From Mytilus trossulus (lineage: Eukaryota; Mollusca; Bivalvia; Mytilida; Mytilidae), in contig NC_086383.1 in assembly GCF_036588685.1 (NCBI RefSeq), positions 50,178,448 through 50,242,447 on the forward strand: a stretch of DNA of 64,000 bases, written 5' to 3'. The translations under genes were made by a program, and so were the position numbers. A model generated the notes under the pieces. The model was not told the origin of the DNA. It saw only the letters and a list, made by a program, of their open reading frames with translations, and ran no database searches. Numbering within the stretch: position 1 is the first letter of the stretch; each line of letters opens with the position of its first letter. Below, piece by piece: positions 46,233-57,299 of the stretch.

Positions 46233-46925
46233 TCAATTACTGTTGAATCTTCTGAGTTTTCTTTTCAAGTTTAAAAATATTCCGGAATCTCTAGATTTCA
46301 TGAAAGCTTCATTAATTTTCCCGGCATCCCTCGCTGCTTTTTTGTTCAGCAGCATATCTGGAGGTGGGGGTGGTGGGGGTGGCGGGGGTGGTGTGGATGG
46401 ATCTCCACGGGTCCTCAAATTCTTTTTCTTTCTCTGTGATACTGGTGACTGCAATGATCGTTCTTTTTCTTCGCTGCATCCTGTCATCTCTGTGACCTCT
46501 CGATCATACAGATACCAAAAAAGCTGATCAAAATAGTCCAAAATTTCAGAAGCAAATCTCACCTTTATTCTAATATGACAAGAAGGATCGTAAGCTGCAT
46601 CCTCGTCAAGATCTACACATTCCTTCTTCTCTTCCACCTTATACCAGCCAATAAAAACGAGTGAAACTCTCGTTCCTGGAGTACATGTGTCTTCAGGACA
46701 AAGGTCATTTACAACATCAAGAATGCATTTTATCATGCCAGTTCCAGAAGAAATGTCTTCTTGGGATGGATAATCCATTTCAGCACACGAATCTAAGTCA
46801 TTTTTGAAATCATTATCGCTTTTTCCCAGTATTGACGCTGTTATACTGACAAAATGATCGGCGGGACTCTTAGCATAGGTACATCCAAATATGATGCAGA
46901 ATACGATAGCTAACTTCAACATCAT
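46233..46925 (-). CDS. Secreted cysteine-containing precursor, copy C (230 aa)
   Basis: Identical signal peptide and cysteine pattern to copies A and B. Basic stretch at residues 165-173 (RKKKNLRTR), then PST and a run of eleven prolines, then the tail (KINEAFMKSRDSGIFLNLKR and on to the end). The N-terminal part is acidic in places (DLDEDAAYD), the tail basic; such charge separation is common in secreted propeptides but proves no function. Leader intron from donor 47573-47572 to acceptor 46928-46927. AATAAA at 46133-46138 (minus). Closest to copy A: seven differences outside the linker. Not recognised as any family I know; alternatives include a shell-matrix or mucus protein, or an immune peptide precursor. 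Confidence 0.85.
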   Translation of the reverse strand: MMLKLAIVFCIIFGCTYAKSPADHFVSITASILGKSDNDFKNDLDSCAEMDYPSQEDISSGTGMIKCILDVVNDLCPEDTCTPGTRVSLVFIGWYKVEEKKECVDLDEDAAYDPSCHIRIKVRFASEILDYFDQLFWYLYDREVTEMTGCSEEKERSLQSPVSQRKKKNLRTRGDPSTPPPPPPPPPPPDMLLNKKAARDAGKINEAFMKSRDSGIFLNLKRKLRRFNSN

Positions 46926-47636
46926 GCTGAAAATATATCGAATGTTGAATTAGATGTTATAAGAAAAATGTTATCAGAAGTTTGACCGTTTAAACTCCGG
47001 TCAATGTGATTTCAAATTTCAATATAAAAATTGGGGATCATGGACATTGTTTATTCGTTAAAATACTTTGAAATTAAACGAAATCACGGTTATTTTATAT
47101 GGGTTATATAACTTATATAGGAGAAACTTAATGTTTTCTTATCGAACAAGAATCAAACGATAGAACTGGTTAAAATCCAATGAGTGAATTACTTGTCAAA
47201 AATAATTTCGATATATAAAAATAAATTTAGGGGCTCTCGGGTCTTGTTTTCTTAAAAACACAAATAGTTCTATCAAATTCTGTATAATTATCTGTCCTTG
47301 GTTTTAAAAGGAATGTTCTAAAAATTATAAATACACTTAACGGCACTTAATTTTTAGATAGTTTATTCTTTAAATTTCAAGTTTTAAATGTTTATGTTTT
47401 ATATAGAAGGATAATTGGTAAAATATTTTAATCCTAAACGGTATTTTTACAACATGGCATAAAGGGATGCTCAGAATACGACATCCGATATAAGTTAAAC
47501 ATCAATTAATCAACCAATGTCCGATTAAATATTATCTTGTTGCATGTCGATGTGAAACTATTTAAGAACTTACCTTGTTATACTGCTCTTCTGCAACTGA
47601 AGACTCAGTACGACTTTGGCTAAACTCACTAGAAAA

Positions 47637-47643
47637 CTATATA
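47637..47643 (-). promoter_or_regulatory. TATA box of gene copy C
   Basis: TATATAG at the same spacing from the donor as in the other copies. Confidence 0.7.
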
Positions 47644-49372
47644 CCCTGAATATTTATGAAAACCGTTGCTGATCTTTAGCCAATGAAAATCAACGAATCA
47701 AAATCGATTTAAAAATTCTAATTTTGATGACTATGCTGTCTTTCAATTTCTGTAGCGTATTTAGCACCCATTATTTTGTTATTAAAATGGGTAAGATCAA
47801 AATGATAGAAGTATTTAAAGTTTTATAGATCACTTATTTTCCGCATGTTAGACAAAATCACCTAAAACATATTTTATATTTTCATTATTGATATTTAAAA
47901 TTCATTTTTCCGAAATAATCAGTTTCGTTCAAAATCGAAAGGAACGTTTCCACTTCATAGTCTATGACTATCATTCGAAGAAGTATGGTCAATTTCTCTT
48001 GGTCCTGTTTCAGTAACCAGGTCAAATAAGACAGTTTGTGAAACCTAGTTAAATTTGAATATCAAACTGAAGGGTCTTAATGAACCAAAAATGTCATTGC
48101 GCGCAAGACATCGCTATTAAAGACAGTTTTGAAATTCTTTGACATGTTTAAATGATTTTGCATCTAAAGACATAATAAAGAAAATAAAATGAAATCTCTG
48201 AAAGACAATCATAGCTTAACATCCGAAAGAATTTGTAATTTGGGGTTCATACATCTCCTTTTTAATGTCTTGCTTTTAGAAGTTTATACATTTTTATTGC
48301 CTGATTGATTGTTGGTGTTTAACGCCACTTTGAATGTCAGATCTTCTCAGACAATTAAGAATATAACTTTTTGTTAACGGTAATCATGGTAATGTCGGTG
48401 AGCATTATTTACAATTGATTTGCATTGTATTTGGGCTTCGTCAACCTTCCTGACAGTAATTATAAACAATCCCATTTCTTACAAATGTAAACAATGGACA
48501 AAAATGTGAACCTTGACAATTTGGGTCAATTACATTTTCGTTCTCTGATTTTTCTGAAAAAGATAATTTCTGAATTATCTGTTTTTTGCACTATCTTTGT
48601 ATGCGTACATCTAACCGTGAACATATTGTTTGCATGTCATGGTTTTTTATCAAGTTTATATAAGATAAATGGCTTATGATGAGAATTTGTGTATGCACCC
48701 GCGAAAGATGGTGGAAGATGTTCTACAATACAATATAATGTGACGTCATTGAATCATCAGGTGACATTATTATTTAAAACTTAGAAACATGTCCATCTGG
48801 CCCTATAAGTGTCGATATGTCAGACGTCAATTAACAGTTACACCAAAAATGTCCTTGTTATGAAGCCCAAAAGTGTCCATTGTTATTTAATTGTGATTTG
48901 TAAATTAATCACACATAGTTTAAATGTATAAAATCGACATTATAACAGGATCCTTCCTTTTGTTTTGTTGTAAAAATGGAACAGTTATTCTCTAAAAGCA
49001 CAGAAACCACTTCTGCAGGAGGCCGTCTGTGCAATACCAAGATACATTATTAAGATATTTAGGCATCACTGCAGTATATTAGTGCAAAATAATTTACTTT
49101 ATAAACAATGAATTTAACTGTACAAAACTTATTAATTGCAATCCTTATGTTTGCTCTAAATATGCATGAGATATTAGCCACTGGACATTTAGCAATCAAC
49201 TGTCAAGAGTTAATGTTTGTGTTGCAAATTAAATTTGCAATTCGGCTAAATATAAACAACCGACTTGGAACAAACTATAAATGACCACTTAATCAATAGT
49301 TGAAGCACTGAGAAAACTTGAAAGATTTTTTTTATGACAATAATAATCATATTAATATAAAATTAATAAAAC
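47644..49372. other. Non-coding flank of unit C, upstream of the gene
   Basis: Matches 21,733-23,480 of A closely. The short frame at 48494-48679 is truncated relative to A. No gene supported. Confidence 0.5.
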
Positions 49373-50258
49373 TTTGTCCACATAAACTGTCAATTAGTTA
49401 AGGATCTTCCAAATGTCATTGGTAAATATTTCGTTTCAATGTCGAAATTGTTTCTTAGAAGATATCTAACAGTTTAAGGTAATGAAAATACCTGGCCTGA
49501 CGCCTGGGGCAAGATAAGCTAGAAAGTTAACTTCTGTGTTATTTTATTTCTTTTTTTAATGTCTTCTTCCAAGCCTGATGGAAGTCAACATTTTTTTTTA
49601 TCAGTATGAAAATGATATCAATTATATATAAAGAACCTTTGTGAGCATGCTTCAAAGACTCATAACTACAACACAAGTCAACTGGTCAGTCTTCTTGTGG
49701 ATATGAACATCTACATAGTATATTGTAATTATTTACAAAGTTTCCTGAAATTCTGTTGTAGGTTTCAGAGGAGGTGCAATGAAAAGAACAGGACTGATGG
49801 ACAAACAGACTTACGGTACAGTAATTATAATACAATATAATTATATAAGATGCAGTTTTGTTGTGGTGTAAAAGTGATCAGTGATCATGGTGATGTAATT
49901 AACGTTTACATAAATGAAGAAATTAACGAATGATTAAAAAATTTTGAACAAAGACAGATAAGTTTAGAAATCGATAAGGCCCTGTGAATTGTATCCTTTT
50001 CTTTTACATAGATAAACACAATGTATAAGTGAATGACCATTTACACTCAGGACTCATCAGTAGGTAGTACAGATGTTGGAAACAAAGTGTTACAAAACCA
50101 CCTAGCACCATATTGCTAGTAGAACAAGTATCATTGTTTGGGACATTTGTGCTTTTTTTAATTGAGATGCGGTACATTACATGTATGCACAGTGAAAGAT
50201 GAAATCATTGACTTAATTCTCCTCTCAAATAAAAAGACACCAGATAGGAAAAAGAATC
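49373..50258 (-). repeat. Inverted segment in unit C
   Basis: This is the reverse complement of about 23,483-24,372 in A (same order in B). The left breakpoint follows ATTAATAAAA and reads on as TTGTCCACATAAACTG. The right breakpoint ends in AGAATCTTACAATT and meets a dispersed repeat. Confidence 0.85.
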
Positions 50259-50588
50259 TTACAATTCCATGGACAAAAAAACAAAATCGGGCAACAAACC
50301 AAAACCGAGGGAAACGCATTAAATATAAGAGGAGAATAACGACACAACACCGAAACGCAACAGCACACAGAAACGGACCAAGCAACAGACAATACACCAC
50401 GAGAATAACAAATATAACATAAAAACCAAATACATGAATATGGGATAGACAAGTACCGTGCCACGTCTTATCTCAAAAATATGAGAAAACAGAAACGACT
50501 CAACGTTAAAATGCAACACACACACAGAAACGAACAATATTATAACAATGGCCATCTTCCTGACTTGGTACAGGACACTTTTAAAGGG
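50259..50588 (-). repeat. Dispersed repeat M3 at the inversion breakpoint
   Basis: A mussel-type repeat with CGAGGGAAACGCATTAAATA and, near its right end, the box CTTCCTGACTTGGTACAGGA. Overlapping frames on both strands are incidental. It replaces DNA present in A and B. Confidence 0.6.
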
Positions 50589-51534
50589 GAATACCTCGGA
50601 GTCAGACAAAATAAACTTTTGATACGATAGTCCTTGTCAATATTTCAGTTTTAGATTTCACTCTTTAGGTTCGAAACTTGTTTTTACATTCTTTAACATA
50701 TTTTTCTCTCCATCAGAATGTAAGCTGAGAAGTGACCCTAATCTGTCGCCCTACGCTGGCATGCAACACGATCAACAACAGTCCACAATGGACTACAAAC
50801 ACGTATAAAGATTGAGGAAAAATAAATCCAGTCAAAATTCAAGAAGAGACTTTAGTTTTTCTAAAATATAAGCATTTCCTATTAAACTAATGGTTTCATT
50901 TTTTTGTTACCCAGGCTGGATATGGTGTAAAATTGTGGTCTCTAATATTAAACTCTCTTGTCACATCAACATGAAAACAATGTGTGGGGGTAAACTTAGT
51001 ATACTTATTTCGTGTGTAAACAACTATACACCTGGGAAGGCATTTTGGACAGTTGAATACAAAAGACAATTCGAAGTCAAATACTGAAATAAAACAAGAT
51101 GTGCGGCTCAATGAAACAGCGGTACAAAAAAAATACGCACACACACATCAACTGGCAATAAATTGTCATAATGTACCAGTTTGCTTATAAAGTTGAGTTT
51201 TGATTTAATTTGTTTTGTTTTTTTGTACCTGTTTAGTTATTTTATCGTATATCTGTCGTAAAGGAGAGGGTGAAAATACTTTTATTAGATAGTAACAATT
51301 ATTGGGGGTTGTTTTTGCATCAGACGAGACGACGTCTGAGGGTTATATATAGAACCTTTATCACTAAAACTTCTAAAGAGTGTAAAATAAGTGGGACTTT
51401 TAGAGCTAATTATTCACGTATGAAGTGATTATATCTTCAAGGTTGTTGTACTTCAGTTATTTTCGACAATTAATTCATTTCAGAATACAAACTTAGGTAA
51501 CCTGTGGTAATATTATATAATTTTGCAAGACTGT
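50589..51534. other. Non-coding part of unit C
   Basis: Resumes the A order at CTCGGAGTCAGAC (about 25,121 in A). No conserved frame. Confidence 0.5.
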
Positions 51535-51810
51535 TTACTCCACCAATTTGTCTGTATCACTTGTGAGGATTGTCATAAACTTTGAAATTTTCGAAAAACT
51601 AAGGAATTTCTTATCCCAGGCATAGACTACCTTAACCGTATTTGGCACAACTTTTTGGAATTTTGGATCCTCAATGCTCTTCAACTTTGTACTTGTTTGG
51701 CTTTATAAATATTTTGATATGAGCTTCACTGATGAGTCTTATGTAGACGAAACGCGCCTCTGGCGTACTAAATTATAATCCTGGTACCTTTGATAACTAT
51801 TGTCATCGTA
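51535..51810 (-). repeat. Dispersed repeat M5, copy in unit C
   Basis: Same position as in A and B; contains AAACGCGCCTCTGGCGTACT. Confidence 0.65.
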
Positions 51811-53280
51811 ATACTTAAAAGCAAGTTTGACAGATATTTAGATACATATAACATGTATATGTTTGAACATTAATCTTCCCCAAAGAATGTGTAAATAATA
51901 ATGGATGTGTTGTTGTTTAATTTATAGTTTTACACGTTAATTTCTATTACGGTTTTTGTATTATTGATTTTATATAAATGTTACAATCTGAATCGACCGT
52001 GACGGACCTTTTTCACCAACACAAGAATGCAAGATATTAGTTTGGAAATATGATGAGTTGTTGACAAAATCTTAAACGGTTTCTCTGATACAAGAAGGGA
52101 GAATTTTTACAGTATTTTCTATAATACAAAATGTATGTTACGCCACTTTAACAAACTTTAAAAATGTTCCTTAAACCTGTTAAAGAGGCATTAGACATGT
52201 AAGGTGCCATTTAAATTTAAAAAAATGTTTTTTGTCTCAAACAGTAATTAAAGCGTCCAAAGTAAGATCGAAAACATTGCAAATGTATTATTGACTTGCA
52301 AGTGAATACTTCAACCTCAGTTGAATCTGTATTGATGTTACCCTAACTTGATCTTAATCTGAAGATTGGTTACGCATGTCATTAGTGTGTTCAGAAACTG
52401 AAAAGAAAAGAACATTGAAAAGTGAAACAACTGATCCACCATAGAAAATTTTTTTTTTTTTTTTACCGATTTGGCCCACAAGAAATCATTCATATCCAGG
52501 TAAAAACTATGATTTACATTTGTTAAATCTATGACATGGAATTAAAAAGACCTCGTTAGATCGTCAATACACAACTCTACATGCTTCTCAGTCGATTTCA
52601 TATTTATATTTATGTTAAAATCGGGTTGAATGACTATCGGCAATCTTCGGAGGTAATCTTGGTGGTTAATTAGATGGCGTCTCGTCTTAAATACGCACGA
52701 AATGCTGATACGTTATATCTAGTCCATGCATTGTTAATTGTTTCTTTTAGACTTTTTGAAATTTAGATTTACGTTTAAGTATGTTATTAATCAAATGTAA
52801 ACATTTAAGCCGGTGGTCGTCAGTTTGACAGCTAAAATTATGCTTAATTCAGAAGGAACTTTAATATTACATAAAACGTCATAATTTCTTTCCTGTTCTA
52901 TTTGAACATATCTCCTTGAATTGAGCAAAATGTTGAGAGTTGAAACTATCTTTTTGTTGCAGTATAATGTATATACAAGGAGAAAAATACTACTTAATAC
53001 ATGTCAAAGTTGATATATTGAATATCAATTTTGTGTGAATATGATGTGTATTGATGATCTTAAAAAATCAATGTAATTGTAATGTAATCAATTAATTACA
53101 TTACAATTACAATTATATTGATTTTTAAATGTAATTAATTATATCACAATTACATTGATTTTTAAATGTATTTGAATACATTGCAATTACATTGCCAATG
53201 TAATTAATTACAATTCAATTAGTTTTATCCAAAGCCATGTAAGAACTATTTCATTTACAATAATATCATGAAAAGGATAA
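51811..53280. other. Non-coding part of unit C, including AT-rich minisatellite
   Basis: Matches A and B. The Helentron-like site is empty near 51,955, and the AT-rich block is at about 53,069-53,222. C lacks the ~20 bases (TGAACTATGAGCCAGTCAGT) that A has near 28,223. Confidence 0.5.
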
Positions 53281-53876
53281 CAGCTAGCTTAGAATGCTCT
53301 ATACTATCGGGAATTTCTAGAACAGGAAACATGGGAAACTCATAGAAAACTGTAGAACCGAAACTTCTAGAACAATGTTGACGTTTAAATTACCCATCTT
53401 TTATAAGGATCATTCTGGAATCGTTGTGTAAGTAAAATAGATATTTTAATCAGTATCTATGATTGTTCCAGTGATTTCTAAACTGCACAATATAAGTTTA
53501 CCTTGTTAACAACTATAAGGCCACACAAAACAAATAAGGCCAAAATAAATAAACCTAATAGTTTCAATATCATAACACCGATCAAGACCATTCAAAACCA
53601 CATAGTATAGACTTACAAACCCAAAGGAAACAAAACCATTAGCATTAGATAGATTTGATAGACATTGAATTCTCAGAAGTTCTCTGGAGTTTTTGAATAG
53701 TGATACTTTTATTTACGAACAACATCATACTTAATTGTGATTTATTGGACGTTATATTCTGTTGATATTTCCATTTGTGTAGTAAACTTGTGTATAATAA
53801 ATCTTGTTAAGTTTTAAATTGATTTGTGTCTTTTGCTATCTACAATTTAAAAGTGATTTCTGACCGTAAAAGAAAT
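53281..53876 (+). repeat. LTR-like region of Ty3/Gypsy remnant, unit C
   Basis: Parallel to A and B but without the 293-bp insertion; empty site TATA at 53491-53494. AATAAA near 53,801. Confidence 0.55.
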
Positions 53877-53894
53877 TGGAGGCTCGTTCGGGAT
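53877..53894 (+). other. Primer-binding site, tRNA-Pro type, unit C
   Basis: TGGAGGCTCGTTCGGGAT, as in unit B. Confidence 0.65.
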
Positions 53895-53901
53895 CTATCT
53901 C

Positions 53902-54597
53902 CCTGTTGAAGGTGTTTCATTATTGCTAGGAAATGATCTAGCTAGGAAAAGAGTGGTTGCTGAACCAAATGTTACCAGTGAACCGGTTGTGGATAATAAA
54001 TCACCGGAAGATGATGCTGAACTGTATTCAGAGTGTGTTGTAACAAGGGCGATGGCTAGAAAACAACAAGATGAGGATTTTCAAGAAAATCAGTTTGATT
54101 ACATGGGCCTTTCAGACACTTTTCTTGCCGATATTGAAGGTCCCGGTAGCCCATAGAAGGCCGTAGTAAGACCATCTATAACTTACAAGAATATAATTAT
54201 GATATGGCAAGACGTGAACATCCATTCATTAGAATGCAGCAAATATGTTGAAGAACAAAATAAAGACCATGTGGTTCTTCAGCTCCTCAAGAGTGCACAG
54301 CCACAGGAGGAAGCAGACAAAGTGGTCGAATGCTACTACCATCAAGACGGCATTTTATTGAGGAACTGGAACTGGTGCTATTCTAGAGGAGGAATGCAGT
54401 GTGGTATACCAAGTGGTGGTGCCTAAAGTCTATAGGCAAGACATTATTGGTCTTGCCCATGACACCCACTTGGCTGGCCATTTAGGTATAAGTAAGACCT
54501 ACCTTAAGATCTTGCACCATTTCTACTTGCCCAGACTTAGAAATGATTTCGCAAAATACTGCAAATCATGCCATATATGCCATGTTGTTGGTAAGCC
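53902..54597 (+). pseudogene. Ty3/Gypsy protease end and integrase zinc-binding domain, unit C
   Basis: The best preserved of the three remnants. GVSLLLGNDLARKRVV opens the frame. The integrase zinc-binding domain is complete (HDTHLAGH, then CKSCHIC). It lacks the 11-bp deletion and the 1-bp deletion that A and B share. A 1480-bp transposon interrupts it right after VVGKP; the core continues at 56,078. Confidence 0.8.
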
Positions 54598-56077
54598 CAT
54601 GGAAGTATTATATTGACAGGAACTCCAACGAAAAATTAGCACATTCCCATCCCACTGATTTCTTTAAGAAAATAAAAGGTTCCGACTCAGTTTGTCAAGT
54701 ACGTGATAACTCCTTTGTGGGGTATCTGCGATGCCGCCTTCGCCTGTCGTTTTAATTGAAGCTGGTCTCATCACGTGATTTGATATCGATTGTCTTATCT
54801 AGCTACCAATGTAAATAAACATGGAAACTTCCGTGGTTATTTGTGAATCGCCACATGAATAACAACACCTGTGTCCGTTCAATAAATGAAGAACAAAACT
54901 GAAAAGATCGACAAAATCGGTCCACATTTAATAGAATAACATGAGAAAATTAACCGCATTCGGAAAGAGGGCAAGTTTATGTTTAGTTTTGGCTAGTATG
55001 TTTTAATCATTGGAACTTGGAAATCGGGAAATATCCGATTATGAAAATTGCATGATTCTGAAGTAGAGTGTTTGCAGAAAATAATGGGATGCGCGTGTAG
55101 TTTGCCAGATATTGCCAGATAACTCAAATTTTAAGTTTAAGATTGAAAACTTTTATCGAGTGTAACACAAATATTTATGGTTTTCTCTATCGTAAAATAT
55201 CGTAAAATGTTATTAACTTATTTAACAAATATAATTTAAAGACTAAACGAGGTTAATAATTACACGCATGTGATGACCTCTTTGTCAGGTTACGAGACAT
55301 GCAGATGAATTGTTACACCTTTTATGATAATTCCAAAACCTGAAACATTCAACCTAGTCCGAGATTACTTTGACATCTGACAGATTTATTTTTACAGATG
55401 ACTTTAAATATTTCTGGATGCATTTAAAGAGATCACTATGATGAGCCATAAGCAGTTTAATTTTTTTATCATGGAAACTGAGACTACTATAACACATTAT
55501 AATGTGTTATAGTAGTCTCAGATGGAAACCAAATTAGAATTTATTTATTTGTTTAAAAGCTTAACAGTCCTGAAACATCTTACACCGTATGCTAAGCAAT
55601 TTCTGTTTCTGTTTGTTTCTTGTTTAATTGCATGAAATATTTGCCATTGGACTTTCAGTAAACAATTAATCAAAATATTTGATATTTTTTTGGATCAGAG
55701 CTCTTTAATCCCGTAACCACCCTACCCCCCCCCCCCCTCTTCCCGGCCAACTTTTTGATTAAATTTTTGTTGGAAACTCTTTCAGTAGCAGTAAAACGCG
55801 ATAATAATTACTGATCAAAACGTTTCCGTTTACTTTACATGAGCATTTAATGATTTGCAAGCCTAACATGTATATAACAGTTACACGTGTTTAGCCAACG
55901 GCCCTCTCATGAATAAAAATCTTACTATCCTTCTCGAGGTTCCAAATTTTTTTTTCGGAACCCATGCATCCATTGACATGTTGAGTTAATTACCAGATAC
56001 TTAACGATTTTGCGGCATCGCACTATAAACGTGTGAAGTCCGCGTGTTGGAGTTCCTGTCAATATAATACTTCCATG
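54598..56077. mobile_element. Terminal-inverted-repeat transposon, 1480 bp, 32-bp perfect ends
   Basis: The ends are exact inverted repeats of 32 bp starting CATGGAAGTATTATATTGAC. It is flanked by GTAAGCC at 54591-54597 and 56078-56084, a 7-bp duplication (one base ambiguous). Units A and B have a single GTAAGCC and no insert. No transposase frame is visible, so it is non-autonomous. Seven or eight bp duplication and CA ends would fit P- or hAT-type elements; I do not assign it. Confidence 0.85.
55479..55520. repeat. Perfect 42-bp palindrome inside the transposon
   Basis: The half TGAGACTACTATAACACATT is followed, without spacer, by its exact complement. It could form a cruciform or hairpin. 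Confidence 0.85.
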
Positions 56078-56310
56078 GTAAGCCTAACCAGAAAATACCA
56101 CTTCTGCCAATTCAGCCTTTGAAGAAAGAACCTATCAGCCGAGTACTCATTCATTGTGTTGGACCTTTACCAAATACTAGTACCAAGACTGGAAATGCGT
56201 ATTTATTGACGACAATGTGTATATCCACTTGCTTTTCTGTTGCTATTCCATTGTTGAATATCAAGAAACCAACTATTATCCAAGCTCTTATCAAATTGTT
56301 CACCTTAGTA
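56078..56310 (+). pseudogene. Ty3/Gypsy integrase core fragment, unit C
   Basis: Continues the integrase after the transposon: ISRVLIHCVGPLPNT (the first catalytic Asp is changed to His; A and B have ID), AYLLTTMC, IIQALIKLFTLV, then a break where A and B read on to SIQSDQGSNF. Confidence 0.75.
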
Positions 56311-57290
56311 AAAGAGGGACGAAAGATACCAAAGGGACAGTCAAACTCATAAATCTAAAACATACTGACAACCCCATGGCAAATAGTAACATTGGAGTTA
56401 ATTTAAAGGAGTAGGGGCATTAAGGCCTGTTTTTGGCCAAAGAAAATAAAAGTTTCAAATTGGCACATAATGTTTGGAAATGCATAGGGTCAAAAAGTAT
56501 AAATGAAAATTATCAAGATTTTATCTGATGACGTCACAAGGACGTCATAATATGTACTGTTTTCACAAAAATGATGAAAAATACAGAATTTATGAAGTTT
56601 TCTATCTTTATTTTGGTTGTGGACACATCGTGCGCAGCCAAAAAACAACAAAATAATTTAACAGAAGCTTTATTATAACTATTGACATTATCTCACGAAA
56701 TATAAAATTGTTTCTTGGGTGCGCACATACTTTTTCAATCTAAAATAAACTTAAAATTTGATGAAAAAACGAGGAAAATCAACAAATTTTACTAAATATG
56801 CAAATTAAGTCACGATTTGTTGCCATGGTAACTTGTTGAATGCCAAATTTGTTTTGTTTTCCTAAAAACCTTGTACCTTATTCAAGTTTTCAGTAATTTA
56901 AGAGAAGGTATGATAACTTTTAAATTTGCCGTAATTTTTGGGCCAAATGAGGGCCTTATTGCCCCTACTCACACCGAATTGCTGAAGTGTTCGATTTTCA
57001 TTTTTAACAGAATATTTAAATTTCAAAATTTGTTTTTAAATCATCATTTATTATGATGATGATTTGACATACAAAAAAAAGCATTTCGTTTAAAAAGAAA
57101 ATGATACAAAAAGTATATATTCCTGTCATAAAAAGGCGATATTTCAGATAAAAAAAAATTGCCCCTACTCCTTTAAATTTTGAGCAACACGAATCCGACC
57201 AGAAACCGGAAGATGGGTGAGGGTTTGGAGGTATGGTGCTCCTGAAGGGTTAGCAATTCCTGCTTAACAAATGACAGTCATACTCCATCT
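56311..57290 (+). repeat. Dispersed repeat M4, split by a TTAA MITE
   Basis: Begins GAGGGACGAAAGATACCAAA and GGGACAGTCAAACTCATAAA, and resumes after the MITE with GAGCAACACGAATCCGACC and GGTGCTCCTGAAGGGTTAGC. I recognise both halves as one common bivalve repeat. Confidence 0.6.
56407..57172. mobile_element. TTAA-flanked MITE, 766 bp
   Basis: Inverted ends AGGAGTAGGGGCA and TGCCCCTACTCCT, each directly against TTAA (56403-56406 and 57173-57176). A second, different TTAA-type element in the window. The longest frame inside (61 codons) is not convincing. Confidence 0.75.
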
Positions 57291-57299
57291 TCTTATTTT

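Larger units (their letters stand above)
44750..56310. repeat. Tandem segmental duplication, unit C (~11.6 kb)
   Basis: Same order as A and B, with an internal ~890-bp inversion, loss of the DNA matching about 24,373-25,120 of A, and a 1480-bp transposon in the Gypsy remnant. The Gypsy part ends earlier than in A and B, fused to another repeat at about 56,311. Confidence 0.9.

Noticed and set aside
50158-50609. Several overlapping frames on both strands
   Set aside because: They lie in the dispersed repeat M3 and contradict one another.
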